Made by a program: the position numbers and the translations under genes. Below are positions 16,286 to 25,390 of a stretch of DNA of 56,243 nucleotides, one piece after another. The notes beneath the pieces were generated by a model. That model was not told the DNA's origin. It saw nothing but the letters and a program-made list of their open reading frames with translations, and ran no database searches. Position 1 is the stretch's first letter. Every line of letters starts with the position of its first letter. Source of the stretch: a virus; IMG/VR virus record IMGVR_UViG_3300009184_000053, positions 1 through 56,243 of that record. One strand, 5' to 3'.

Positions 16286-17188
16286 ATGTTATTTGGTAAA
16301 ACCCCACCGGAAATCTCATATCTTGGTTTATCCTCTGAATTTGGAAAGAATTCAATAGTTCTTAATTCATATCCAGATCTGATCTCAGTTATCATAAATT
16401 CCTGTAAATTTAATCTCTCGTTAGATATTAAAATTGTTTGCTTAGACGCTTCTGAGCTTATTTTTTCTCCTAGTTTTTTTAATACTGTAATAGAAGAGGA
16501 ATCTCCAGAGATTTCTAAAATTATTGATGAGGCAAATTCCATTATATCTAAGAATGGCATACGTATTTGCTTTTATATAGGTAAGGACTATTTTCTTGGT
16601 AGTCAATTGGAAGAGACTAAAAAATCTACAATTAAATTAATCAATTCACTCTCCGATTGTTTAGATATTATAGGTATAAATTATCCTTCCATTATGTTAA
16701 GGGTTGGATCTGCTTATGGTAATAGGAAAAAAACAATGGATGAATTTTGTAACAGACTGCAACTTCTTGATCAGTCGTCAATACGCAGAATATGTGTAAT
16801 GAATGATGATAAACCAAGTCTTTTTTCGGTAACAGATCTTCTTTCGGGGGTTTATTATAAATCTGGAATACCTTTATGTTTTAGAGTACTCCCCCATCAA
16901 TTTAATGATGGAGGTCTTTCTATTAGAGAAGCACTTTTTCTTTCTTGCTCAACATGGGAAATAGGAAAAAAACCAATATTTTTTTATTCAGAATCTGCCG
17001 AATTGGATGCCAACGGTACCCCACTAGTACCTAATCCAAATGACATTTTAACCAAGAGAATTCCAACTTTTGGATTGGACCTAGATATTATCATAGATTC
17101 CAAACTAAAAGAGGATGTTTGTCTTAAATACAGAATGGACTATAAGAAACTTCCCCCTATAATTATTAATAAATCAGTAAAAAAATAA
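16286..17188 (+). CDS. UVDE/UvsE-like TIM-barrel protein lacking the metal ligands
   Basis: UvsE is a metal-dependent endonuclease that nicks beside UV photoproducts. This 300-aa protein follows the UvsE pattern: LRVGSAYGN (138-146) matches IHIGGAYGN of Bacillus UvsE, VMNDDKPS (171-178) matches LENDDKT, IPLCFRVLPHQF (195-206) matches VPFVFDFHHFY, then STW and KKPIFFYS. In each place the metal-binding residue is changed: His to Arg139, Glu to Met172, Asp/His to Arg200 and Leu202, His to Phe233 and Glu to Asp271. It is therefore probably not a working nuclease and may be a DNA-binding or structural derivative. The comparison is from memory of the family. Confidence 0.7.
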   Translation: MLFGKTPPEISYLGLSSEFGKNSIVLNSYPDLISVIINSCKFNLSLDIKIVCLDASELIFSPSFFNTVIEEESPEISKIIDEANSIISKNGIRICFYIGKDYFLGSQLEETKKSTIKLINSLSDCLDIIGINYPSIMLRVGSAYGNRKKTMDEFCNRLQLLDQSSIRRICVMNDDKPSLFSVTDLLSGVYYKSGIPLCFRVLPHQFNDGGLSIREALFLSCSTWEIGKKPIFFYSESAELDANGTPLVPNPNDILTKRIPTFGLDLDIIIDSKLKEDVCLKYRMDYKKLPPIIINKSVKK

Positions 17189-17230
17189 TATTATTTCGGG
17201 ATATTTTATTAATTTTATAAAAATTTATTT

Positions 17231-17932
17231 ATGTTTAATTTAGATGCAATTCAGAAATATTTATATTTTGATGTTGAAACTGTTCCCATGTACGATTCAA
17301 TAGGATCAATGAGGTTACAGAATGAAAGATTATATCATCTTTGGAAAAAGAGGGAGCTTTATTATAAGAGTGTTTATGAGGAAATGAAAGAAGCATCAGA
17401 GAATGATATCTACTTAGCTAAAGGTGGGTTGGAGCCAGAATTTTCAAGAATAGTTTGCATTTCATTTGGGTCATTTACAGATTCAGGTGAAAAAAGGTTC
17501 GCCTCTTTTTACGGTGAAGATGAGATTGATATTTTGACCAAAGCATCAAAGGTTTTAAATAATGCTGCTTCTAAAAATTGGAAATTATGTGGACATAATA
17601 TAAAAGGTTTTGATATACCCTGTGTAGGAAAAAGAATGCTTTATAATGGAATAAACCCTCCATCCATTATAAAAGTATGGGATAAAAAACCATGGGATAT
17701 GCCTTTTATGGACACCTCTGAAATATTTGCTTTCGGTAGTTGGACCCATCAAAAATCAGTAAGTTTAGATCTTTTATCATGTTCTCTTAATCTATCATCC
17801 CCTAAGGAGGATATGGATGGATCGATGGTAAGCGATTATTTTTGGAACAAAGGTGATTATGATTCAATCAAAAGATATTGTGAGATGGACGTTGACACTG
17901 TTATGTCAATAATGAGTAAGATCTGTTTTTAA
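17231..17932 (+). CDS. DEDD-type 3'-5' exonuclease, PolB-exonuclease-like
   Basis: This 233-aa protein is a stand-alone relative of the proofreading domain of family B polymerases. The motifs are YFDVETVP with Asp14 and Glu16 (Exo I), CGHNIKGFDIP with Asp128 (Exo II) and YCEMDVDTV with Asp220 (Exo III, DEDDy type with Tyr216). There is no polymerase domain. It probably trims 3' ends in repair or recombination. It is the last gene before the terminator at 17953. Confidence 0.85.
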   Translation: MFNLDAIQKYLYFDVETVPMYDSIGSMRLQNERLYHLWKKRELYYKSVYEEMKEASENDIYLAKGGLEPEFSRIVCISFGSFTDSGEKRFASFYGEDEIDILTKASKVLNNAASKNWKLCGHNIKGFDIPCVGKRMLYNGINPPSIIKVWDKKPWDMPFMDTSEIFAFGSWTHQKSVSLDLLSCSLNLSSPKEDMDGSMVSDYFWNKGDYDSIKRYCEMDVDTVMSIMSKICF

Positions 17933-17952
17933 ATAAATTTACTCAAACTAAC

Positions 17953-17990
17953 AAAGGCTTTCTTTGATATATAAAGAAAAGCCTTTTTTT
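17953..17990 (+). terminator. Terminator with a promoter-like GATATATAA in its loop
   Basis: The left arm 17953-17965 pairs with 17973-17986 (one bulged A), followed by T7 to 17990. The loop holds GATATATAA (17966-17974), the recurrent late-promoter candidate, 16 nt before the GTG at 17991. One element could end the upstream unit and start the next. Confidence 0.75.
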
Positions 17991-18797
17991 GTGGGTCTAG
18001 TTTTATCCTATAATCAATACATAAATAACCAATTTATTTCAGAATCCCAAATAGGACCATTTTATAATGATGTTCTAAGTCCAGTTTTTTGGACTAAAAA
18101 AACAGACAAATCAGGAAAGATCTCATGGGAATTCGATCAGAGAGTAAGAAGAAAACTTCTTAGAATAGCTAATGAATTTTTTGAGAAGTTCGATGGAATA
18201 CTAAAGCAAAAGGATATTGTTGATGTTCAATTAACAGGTTCACTCTCAAATTATAATTACACCCCACTTTCAGATCTCGACGTCCACGTAATTGTTAATC
18301 TTGAAGGTATAGACGATGACAATCCAAAGATTCTAAAATCTGCTTTGGATGGAATAAGATTCGTTTGGAATCTTAGACATGATATAAAGATCAGAGGATA
18401 TGATGTAGAGCTATATGTTCAGGATGCTAAAGAACCCCATACTGCATCGGGTCTTTTTTCTTTACTTAATAATGAATGGATAAAAAATCCAATATTCGAT
18501 CCGCCAGAAATTGATGAAGCTGATGTGAATATGAAAGCTGATTCTTTAGCTTATGAGATAGATCAAATAGAAACAAAACTCCTTGTTACTACACTTCCAT
18601 CAAATGCTAAATCCCTTTATAAGAGAGGAATAAAATTGAAAGAGAAAATTCAGAAGATGAGGAAAGAATCATTAAGTAAAGACGGCGAATTTTCTATCGG
18701 TAATCTTGCCTTTAAGAAGCTTAGGAATGAAGGATATATAGAAAAACTTATAGATGCCATAGCAGAGGCTTATAATAAGATTTATACAGAAAAATAA
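17991..18797 (+). CDS. Nucleotidyltransferase-fold protein
   Basis: The 268-aa product has the nucleotidyltransferase signature LTGSLSNYNYTPLSDLDVHV: Gly-Ser followed by an Asp-x-Asp metal pair, with a third acidic residue likely in YDVELYV. This superfamily adds nucleotides to RNA, proteins or small molecules. The C-terminal part is a helical coiled region. The start is uncertain: the frame is open from a TTG at 17964, but that lies inside the terminator hairpin, so I prefer GTG at 17991; no in-frame ATG exists near the front. The substrate cannot be told from the sequence. Confidence 0.72.
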   Translation: MGLVLSYNQYINNQFISESQIGPFYNDVLSPVFWTKKTDKSGKISWEFDQRVRRKLLRIANEFFEKFDGILKQKDIVDVQLTGSLSNYNYTPLSDLDVHVIVNLEGIDDDNPKILKSALDGIRFVWNLRHDIKIRGYDVELYVQDAKEPHTASGLFSLLNNEWIKNPIFDPPEIDEADVNMKADSLAYEIDQIETKLLVTTLPSNAKSLYKRGIKLKEKIQKMRKESLSKDGEFSIGNLAFKKLRNEGYIEKLIDAIAEAYNKIYTEK

Positions 18798-18805
18798 TAA
18801 TATAG

Positions 18806-21439
18806 ATGTTAGCACTTTACTCTTCAAAAGCAGTTTATAATAAAGGTGGGGATTTTCCATTAATATCAATATCCACTGATATGAAAGATGCCCAGGATAT
18901 GGATTTGACAGATTTCCAATGGTGGGCTTACTCTGAAGATTTTAAGGGATGGCTAAGTAAGCACCCTAGAGAATGGACAGCAGATTCTGTTGATACCTCT
19001 GTTTATTCTAAAACGTCATCACCAATAAACGAGAGTATCATAAAGGATAGGGCCTCTAATTTTTCAGATTTTATTTTAGAAAATGATCAAAGTTCGGATG
19101 ATGCATTGGCAAAAGATTCAATTAAATTTCATTATGCATATAACTCTTTGCTGGCTCAGAATAAAATCAAAGACAGTTTAAGTTTTTCTAACTCTGGAGG
19201 GGATTTGGCAGTTTTTATGATGATGAAAGACGATAATGGTCAACCATTAGATGAAACACTAAAGGCATTTAGAATGTCTCCTAGTGCTGGTGACACTAAC
19301 AAACTGGCTATTATGAATGTTAGTGAAACACTACCCGGTGGTAAATTACCAGACAATGCATCATCTGAGAGCATATTCCAAACAATAGCAGATAATAGTG
19401 GTAAGCTAGCTTTATGGGGTATTGGTGGACTAACCGTATTTGGTCTTTTAAAAGTTGCAGGTGGACTTGGTGGACTTTTTACTATAATAGGGCTTAGAAG
19501 AGTCACAAATGCTCTAAAGAATTTTGGAAAAGTTGTGCCTAAGGTTACTAAGCCTTCTAGAACAATAAAATACGTTAAAAGTTTATGGGGATTCGCTAGG
19601 GATCTAATAGTACTGAAAAGAACTAGACAAGCTGGTAAAATTATTAAGGATGCGACTTGGATAGCAAATGAGAGAGTTAGACTAGCAAGAGCTGCAGGGA
19701 AAACACGAAAACTTGTACTTGCAGGTAGATGGGCGGGCGGATTCGGGAAGGGATTACGTGCGGGTGAAAAAGTAGTAGCTCAAGCTGCTGGTAAGACTGG
19801 GGCAAAATTAGGATCTCGACTTATTCCCTATGTTGGTGAGGTTTTAATAGCTACTGATATAATCGCATCTTCTTGGAATTGGTGGAGCGGAAGACAAGCA
19901 CCAATGTATAGCGATCTTAAAAAAGAAAGCTGGATAAAAGATCACTTTAATCCAAAAGAAGTTGAAATTGGTAAAGCTATAACAGTTTGTTTTAGCCAGG
20001 GAAAGGGAGGAGCTAGCGGATTTTTATCGGGGTTATTTTTTAATGCAGATACAAGAACAACTATGGAGCTTGTAAAAATAGCAGAGAATGGGGGTTCATC
20101 TATTTTTATATTAGCCCAGATAAATTCTAAAGAAATGCAAAAAATGGTTGCTGAGAATGATATGACTCTTCTTAGTTTTAGCAACTCAAGGGATGTTAGA
20201 AGAGGGTATATCGATAATGATGACCTTAAATTCAAAATATCTTTTCAAAATGGTCTTTCCTCAGCTGAAAGTGTTCCCTCTATTTTTTCAGGATATTGTA
20301 GCTGGTCTGAGCTAATGTCAGCTTATGGTAATTCAGAAAGCCAGCTAATTACTGCTGATCCAAATGCTCCCGAGACATTTGATTTCAATTTTAAAGATTC
20401 TGAGAAAAATGTCATTAACGTTTCAGGAAAAAAAATAAGCTCAGATACATTAGCCAAACTAACAGACGATGAGTTAATGATCATATTCGGGGTAACCGAA
20501 ATTTCTAGCAGCGGGGTAAAGGAGCATAGAACTTTTAAAGAATTAAAAGACTCTGGGTATATTTTCGAAGGTGAAGTTATGAAATTTGGAGATTTTAATA
20601 ATAAAATTTCTGGAATTTTTGAAAATGATGACGAAAATACAGGAGACGTTGCTGTGTTAACACCCAAGCAAAAAAGCTCTCCTGCAGTAGTATCAGCATA
20701 CAATATAACTAAAAAAGAATACGCAAATCCTGAACTTATAGGTAAAGATGGATACGGAACTGGTAGTTTTATGAGTTTTCTTCTGGACGCAAAAGGATAT
20801 GGATCATCTGATGATGAGCAGATAGATGTTTTTATAAACACTGACGAGTTTTTAGATGATTGCAGAATGGGATTATATAAATATGATCCATCTGATAATG
20901 TAGCTTCAAATGATGATTCAGAGGATCAAACTGACGATCAAGTAGATAATCCTGATGATACTAAATTAAGCGATCTTGATGCTGATGGAAAAACTAAAAG
21001 AAAAACAGCTCCTTTAACTAGAGGTGGGGATGATGACGAAAGCAATGTTAGATATAGAGGTGGATCAGATGTCCCTGATTATGTTCCAGAACCGAAAAGC
21101 TCAGCAGATGATGTGAAGGCTAATCCGAGAGATGTTTCAGTTAGCTCCAATAGAAGATCAACTGAAATAGAGGACACTCCAATGCCAGGAGGGGTTAATA
21201 TCTTTGATAAGTTCTTGACATATAAAGAAAAAGAGATACTGAGTATATCAAATTGGAAGAACATTACCTTTGCAAAAGAAATACTTGATAGAGCAGGTAA
21301 TGTAATAGAAGTTAAGCTTAGCAACAAATATGCTTCATTTGGAGATAGAAAAAGAAGGTACAGTCCTCAGGACGGAGAATCATTTGAGATTGCCAGAAAT
21401 TTTGTAGAAGAGGTTAAAGATAGAATAAAATCCGAATAA
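18806..21439 (+). CDS. Large unknown protein with membrane-type segment and acidic linker
   Basis: This 877-aa protein lies directly upstream of the head genes. Residues about 202-232 are hydrophobic and Gly-rich (ALWGIGGLTVFGLLKVAGG), followed by a strongly basic helical region (about 233-340). The middle looks globular, residues about 690-790 are acidic and low-complexity, and a short conserved-looking domain ends the protein. PINE-S near residue 74 fits the (L/I)xE processing sites seen in head proteins. A virion or ejected protein is plausible, but the family is unknown to me. Confidence 0.65.
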   Translation: MLALYSSKAVYNKGGDFPLISISTDMKDAQDMDLTDFQWWAYSEDFKGWLSKHPREWTADSVDTSVYSKTSSPINESIIKDRASNFSDFILENDQSSDDALAKDSIKFHYAYNSLLAQNKIKDSLSFSNSGGDLAVFMMMKDDNGQPLDETLKAFRMSPSAGDTNKLAIMNVSETLPGGKLPDNASSESIFQTIADNSGKLALWGIGGLTVFGLLKVAGGLGGLFTIIGLRRVTNALKNFGKVVPKVTKPSRTIKYVKSLWGFARDLIVLKRTRQAGKIIKDATWIANERVRLARAAGKTRKLVLAGRWAGGFGKGLRAGEKVVAQAAGKTGAKLGSRLIPYVGEVLIATDIIASSWNWWSGRQAPMYSDLKKESWIKDHFNPKEVEIGKAITVCFSQGKGGASGFLSGLFFNADTRTTMELVKIAENGGSSIFILAQINSKEMQKMVAENDMTLLSFSNSRDVRRGYIDNDDLKFKISFQNGLSSAESVPSIFSGYCSWSELMSAYGNSESQLITADPNAPETFDFNFKDSEKNVINVSGKKISSDTLAKLTDDELMIIFGVTEISSSGVKEHRTFKELKDSGYIFEGEVMKFGDFNNKISGIFENDDENTGDVAVLTPKQKSSPAVVSAYNITKKEYANPELIGKDGYGTGSFMSFLLDAKGYGSSDDEQIDVFINTDEFLDDCRMGLYKYDPSDNVASNDDSEDQTDDQVDNPDDTKLSDLDADGKTKRKTAPLTRGGDDDESNVRYRGGSDVPDYVPEPKSSADDVKANPRDVSVSSNRRSTEIEDTPMPGGVNIFDKFLTYKEKEILSISNWKNITFAKEILDRAGNVIEVKLSNKYASFGDRKRRYSPQDGESFEIARNFVEEVKDRIKSE

Positions 21440-21465
21440 AATCACAAAAAATTAAATCGGACATT

Positions 21466-21474
21466 GATATATAA
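21466..21474 (+). promoter_or_regulatory. Candidate late promoter GATATATAA upstream of protease/capsid genes
   Basis: GATATATAA lies 26 nt before the prohead protease start, in the only gap of the capsid block. High late expression would be expected here, which makes this one of the better-supported copies. Confidence 0.6.
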
Positions 21475-21500
21475 GTAATATAGAAAAAGTATAAAAAAGC

Positions 21501-23474
21501 ATGCCTAGAGTAAATGATAATATATTGAATGAACAAATGGTGTTCATCTTGGAGAAACAAGAGCATATACTTGAATCCAAAAAATCTGCAGGGAACGAAT
21601 ATGTTCTTGAAGGAATTGCAGCTGTATTTGGTAAAGAGAACAATAATCATAGAATCTATGAGGAGAAGGAATATCTTCCTCATTTAGATTATTTAAAGGA
21701 TAAGATATCTCAGAAAAGATTGGTTGGTGAATTGGATCATCCTGAAAAATTCGACGTTTCACTTAAGAACATTTCTCATTTAATAACAGATCTTACCCAT
21801 GATAAAGGTGATAGAACTCTAAAAATAAAGGTTAAGCTTTTGGATACTCCTGCTGGAGATATCGCAAAAAAACTTGTTGATGCTGGTGTTCCTTTATCTA
21901 TATCATCAAGAGCAGCAGGTTCTGTTGGTAACGATAAGAAGGTTCAGATTAAAAAAATCTTCACTTATGATTTAGTTGCTGATCCAGGATTTCAAAATGC
22001 ACAGCTTGAAAGAGTCTATGAAAGTGCAGGATTTAGCACAGAAGAATATGAAAACTACAGATCTAATAGCGTAATTAACAGCTTAATTTGCTTAAATGAG
22101 TCTTTAGGAATAGAAAATGAATCTTCTTTGAAGATATATAAAGTCGATAACAACGAAGAGTTTTACAATATTATAAATAAAACAGACAATAAAAATAAGA
22201 AAGCCCTTATGGAGAATAACGAATTTGTTACCGCGGACGAGCTTAATAAATATTCAGTTTTCTTGAAAAAAGAAATGGATGCTATGAAAGCTACTATCGT
22301 GGATTTAAAAGAACAAAAGGAAGCCCTTAGAGAATCAGTAGAATCTAGTAATGATACCTACGAATTAGAATCAAGGGTTGCTAAACTTGAAAAGTATTCT
22401 GAATACTTAGCAGAGAATTTGGAGAATGCTATTAAATATGGCGAATATCTATCAGAAAATCTAGATAACAGTATCACTTATAGCAAGTACTTAGCAGAGA
22501 ATCTTGATAAGACAATTTCTTATTCTAAATACTTAGCAGAGAATGTTGATAGATCAATATCTTATTCTGAGTATGTTGCTGAGAATGTTGATAATAACAT
22601 AGAATACTCTAAGTATATCGCGGAAAAATTAGATCAGAATATCCAATATTCTGAGTACTTAGCTGAGAATGTAGATAAGGGAATTTCTTATTCTGAATAC
22701 TTAGCAGAGAACTTGGATAAAGGTATTGCTTATAGCGAATATTTAGCTGAAAAAGTAAACAACGGTATTGAATATACTGAATATGTAGCAGAAAATCTAA
22801 ACAGAGGTATAGAGTATTCTGACTATTTAGCAGAAAATTTAAACAAAGGAATTGATTATTCTGAGTACTTAGCAGAAAAACTTAATAGATCAATCTCTTA
22901 TAGCGAGTATATCGCAGAATCAATGGAAAGAAACGCACCTTATAGCGACCAAACAAGCTTAAGAGAAAGTGCGGAATTCACAGCAGACTCTGATCTTAAC
23001 GAATCAGGATTTGCAGGAAGCTATGATGATCTTTCTTTTAAAATCGACTCTCTTATTGAATCAGTTCAAACCAAAAAAACTGAGGAGAATATAAACGAAG
23101 CTGCTAACAGATTTGCAGCGACAGCCAAAAAACAAAAGGCAGCAGAATCACTTAACGAATCAGAGAACATTAACGAAACGGGTATCAAGTTTATAGACGA
23201 AATCCCTGAAGAGTATGCTCAGGTTTGGGAATCTTTATCTGAAGGACACAAGCAATCAATTATTGCTCAATCAAGCTTCTACAGATTGGATACTCCATAC
23301 CAGATCAAAAACTTCTGGTCAACACGTCAACTTGGAACTAGCCCAGTTGGTCTTCAAAAACTTCATGAAAGTGAAGAGGTTTCAAACAACCCATCTCAAG
23401 CAACACAAGCTTATTCATCAGATTACATGAATTACATAGCTTCTGCTTTAGAGAAAAAGTTTACAAACAGATAA
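21501..23474 (+). CDS. 21: Prohead protease fused to a repeat-bearing scaffold-like region
   Basis: Residues 1-190 match the T4 gp21 protease: LVGELDHP with His80 and LSISSRAAGSV with the Ser-Ser-Arg at 135-137 (the T4 catalytic His and Ser contexts are GELNHP and GVSSRG). Unlike T4 gp21 (about 212 aa) the chain continues to 657 residues. Residues 299-480 are thirteen 14-residue repeats, consensus YSEYLAENLDKGIS, which should form a long helix or coiled coil. A further C-terminal domain (about 560-657, with EEYAQVWESLSEGHKQSI) follows. LNE and INE sites between them could be cut by the protease itself. The protein therefore looks like gp21 plus gp22-like scaffold in one chain. Confidence 0.82.
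   Translation: MPRVNDNILNEQMVFILEKQEHILESKKSAGNEYVLEGIAAVFGKENNNHRIYEEKEYLPHLDYLKDKISQKRLVGELDHPEKFDVSLKNISHLITDLTHDKGDRTLKIKVKLLDTPAGDIAKKLVDAGVPLSISSRAAGSVGNDKKVQIKKIFTYDLVADPGFQNAQLERVYESAGFSTEEYENYRSNSVINSLICLNESLGIENESSLKIYKVDNNEEFYNIINKTDNKNKKALMENNEFVTADELNKYSVFLKKEMDAMKATIVDLKEQKEALRESVESSNDTYELESRVAKLEKYSEYLAENLENAIKYGEYLSENLDNSITYSKYLAENLDKTISYSKYLAENVDRSISYSEYVAENVDNNIEYSKYIAEKLDQNIQYSEYLAENVDKGISYSEYLAENLDKGIAYSEYLAEKVNNGIEYTEYVAENLNRGIEYSDYLAENLNKGIDYSEYLAEKLNRSISYSEYIAESMERNAPYSDQTSLRESAEFTADSDLNESGFAGSYDDLSFKIDSLIESVQTKKTEENINEAANRFAATAKKQKAAESLNESENINETGIKFIDEIPEEYAQVWESLSEGHKQSIIAQSSFYRLDTPYQIKNFWSTRQLGTSPVGLQKLHESEEVSNNPSQATQAYSSDYMNYIASALEKKFTNR
22209..23474 (+). other. Possible nested scaffold gene by internal initiation
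   Basis: The in-frame ATG at 22209 (Met237 of the fusion) follows an A-rich stretch (aaaacagacaataaaaataag) of the kind that precedes real starts in this window. Starting there would give a 421-aa product with only the repeats and C-terminal domain. Nested scaffold genes are known in lambda (C/Nu3) and herpesviruses. No other separate scaffold gene is visible next to the capsid gene. Confidence 0.4.
22395..22940 (+). repeat. Thirteen tandem 42-bp (14-residue) repeats
   Basis: Units start at each Tyr of Y-S-(E/K)-Y-(L/V/I)-A-E-(N/K). Protein conservation is high but third positions vary between units, showing long-standing purifying selection rather than a recent slippage expansion. Fourteen residues equal two heptads. 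Confidence 0.9.
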
Positions 23475-23500
23475 AAAACAAAAAAAAATAAACACAAATC

Positions 23501-25249
23501 ATGAAATTGATTAACGAACAAGAAATCTATAGTACTTGGGCGCCTCTAATCGAGAGCAAAGCAGGTATTACAGATGAAAGCAAAAAAGGATGGTTGACTA
23601 AATATTGTCACTACCATTCATTAAACGAATCTGCTGGTGCTTACAACACTTTAGGTGTAGTAAACGGTATGGGTGCTGTACAAGCTCCTTTATTCCCAGG
23701 CGCTAGCTACGGTATTGGTACTGCTTCTACAAGTGCTAATGCTAACTTCTACAACACTGGATATCAAGGTTCAGGCGATAAATTCCCTTCATTACTTCCG
23801 TTGGCTATTCAGGTAGCTGCGAAGACTGTTGGTTTTGATATCGTTCCTGTTATCCCAATGTCTGGTCCTACTGGTATCTTATCATACCTTGACTACGTAT
23901 ACGCTGGTGGTAAAATCGCTGGTGCTACTTCAGGTACTTCAGGTGCTGATTTAGCTGATTCTCCTACAATGATTAAGTTCTCTGCAGGTACAACTGCTGC
24001 TTCTTCAACTGCAGTAAGCACAGGTATCACTGGTTTCAATAGTGCTGCAGTAGGTACAACTTACTATATCGGTGCTACTGGTACTGTTACTTCTTATAGT
24101 CAACATATCACTGCTAAATTCGTAGGTTTATCAAGAATAGATGGTAGTCCAATTTACCAAATCACAAACATCGGTGACGGTTGGAACGTTGCTTCTGTAG
24201 TAGTTGCTGGATCTTTAGTATCTTCATCTACAACAGTTAGTACTGCAAACGCAGTTGGTGTTGTCACTTCAACAGCCTCTCTAGTTAAAGGTCTTGAAGA
24301 TCATATCCAAGGTTTCTCTGGTGCTGGTTTCAACAACGATCAAAACTGGCAAGGACCATACGTTGATGGTACTAAGACTTACAACCCAATGTTAAGAGCG
24401 GTTGGAGAATCTACATACTACAACTCAATGGGTCTTTCGACTTTCACTAAGTTCGTAGAAGCTGAGACTTTCCAAGTTGCTGCTTCTGTTACAACTGAGC
24501 AAATCCAAGATTTGAATAAGCAATTCGGTATCGATGTGATTTCAATGATTGAAAACGCTCTTGTTAACGAGGTTTCTCAAGCTATCAACAAGCACATCCT
24601 TGCTAGAGCATTCGCTTTAGGTTGGTCTAACCACATCACATTTAACAACGTTGATGGACAAAACTTGAACTTAAACTTGTCTACTTCAGCTGCTTCAGCT
24701 ACTGCTGCTTACGTAGGTAAAGAGGACACTGGAGTTTCTTTAGCAGTTCCTGGTCAAATCGCAACAAACAACTTTGAGAACCAATCAACTTTACAAAGAA
24801 GATTATTCTCTAGAATCCTTGCTGCTGCTAACGTAGTTGCTAACAGAGGTAGAAGAGGACCTGCTAACTTCATCGTTACTAACTCTCAAATCGCTTCTGC
24901 TTTACAAGACATTAGCCAGTTCACATTCGCTCCATTCTCTAACACTTTGACTCAAAATAACGGTACATTATACCCTGTAGGTTCACTTGCTGGTATGACT
25001 GTTTACGTAGATCAGAACATGAACTACGCTGATACTAGAATCTGTGTTGGTAGAAAAGGTGGTGATGACGAACCAGGTCTTAAGTTTATGCCTTACATGA
25101 TGGCTGAATCAATTCAGACTATCTCTGAAGGTACAATGTCTCCTAAGATTGCAGTTAAATCTAGATACGCTCTAGTTGAAGCTGGCTTCTTACCAGAAAC
25201 AATGTATCTTACGTTCTTCGTAAACATCCCATCAGGTGGTATAGTTTAA
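23501..25249 (+). CDS. 23: Major capsid protein, T4 gp23-like
   Basis: This 582-aa protein follows the protease, as in T4. Its N-terminus (EQEIYSTWAPLIES) resembles the gp23 start AELLNKWKPLLEG, and later blocks fit gp23: TFQVAASVTTEQIQDL (related to RQLKAAYSIELAQDL), NRGRRGPANFIVTNSQIASAL, and near the end KFMPYMMAESIQTI and KSRYALVEAGF. A likely maturation site is after Glu43 in SLNE-SAGAYN, equivalent to the T4 cut after residue 65. Codon use differs from its neighbours, with many C-ending Asn, Tyr, Phe and Ile codons and GGT/GCT, as expected for the most expressed gene. A strong terminator follows. Confidence 0.92.
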   Translation: MKLINEQEIYSTWAPLIESKAGITDESKKGWLTKYCHYHSLNESAGAYNTLGVVNGMGAVQAPLFPGASYGIGTASTSANANFYNTGYQGSGDKFPSLLPLAIQVAAKTVGFDIVPVIPMSGPTGILSYLDYVYAGGKIAGATSGTSGADLADSPTMIKFSAGTTAASSTAVSTGITGFNSAAVGTTYYIGATGTVTSYSQHITAKFVGLSRIDGSPIYQITNIGDGWNVASVVVAGSLVSSSTTVSTANAVGVVTSTASLVKGLEDHIQGFSGAGFNNDQNWQGPYVDGTKTYNPMLRAVGESTYYNSMGLSTFTKFVEAETFQVAASVTTEQIQDLNKQFGIDVISMIENALVNEVSQAINKHILARAFALGWSNHITFNNVDGQNLNLNLSTSAASATAAYVGKEDTGVSLAVPGQIATNNFENQSTLQRRLFSRILAAANVVANRGRRGPANFIVTNSQIASALQDISQFTFAPFSNTLTQNNGTLYPVGSLAGMTVYVDQNMNYADTRICVGRKGGDDEPGLKFMPYMMAESIQTISEGTMSPKIAVKSRYALVEAGFLPETMYLTFFVNIPSGGIV

Positions 25250-25267
25250 TCATTAAACTAAACATAC

Positions 25268-25298
25268 AAAAAACCCTAAGGCGACTTAGGGTTTTTTA
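25268..25298 (+). terminator. Strong terminator after the capsid gene
   Basis: A 13-bp perfect stem (25268-25280 with 25285-25297) with loop GCGA is flanked by A and T runs. It limits read-through from the highly expressed capsid gene. Confidence 0.93.
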
Positions 25299-25354
25299 TT
25301 TGCCCTTTTTAAAAGGATTTTCTATTTTATTGCTTAGATAAAAAACTAGAAAAG

Positions 25355-25363
25355 GATATATAC
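25355..25363 (+). promoter_or_regulatory. Candidate late promoter GATATATAC
   Basis: It lies 27 nt before the ATG at 25391 and just after the capsid terminator, so it would restart transcription for the internal-protein block. Confidence 0.55.
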
Positions 25364-25390
25364 AAGGTAAAATTAGAACAGAGCAGTAAT

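Noticed and set aside
17964-17990. TTG start for the nucleotidyltransferase at 17964
   Set aside because: It falls inside a terminator hairpin and would translate the T-run as Pro-Phe-Phe; GTG at 17991 is more plausible.
22134-22142. GATATATAA inside the protease gene as a promoter for a nested scaffold
   Set aside because: It is 66 nt before the internal ATG, but similar copies occur inside other genes without function, so I do not call it.
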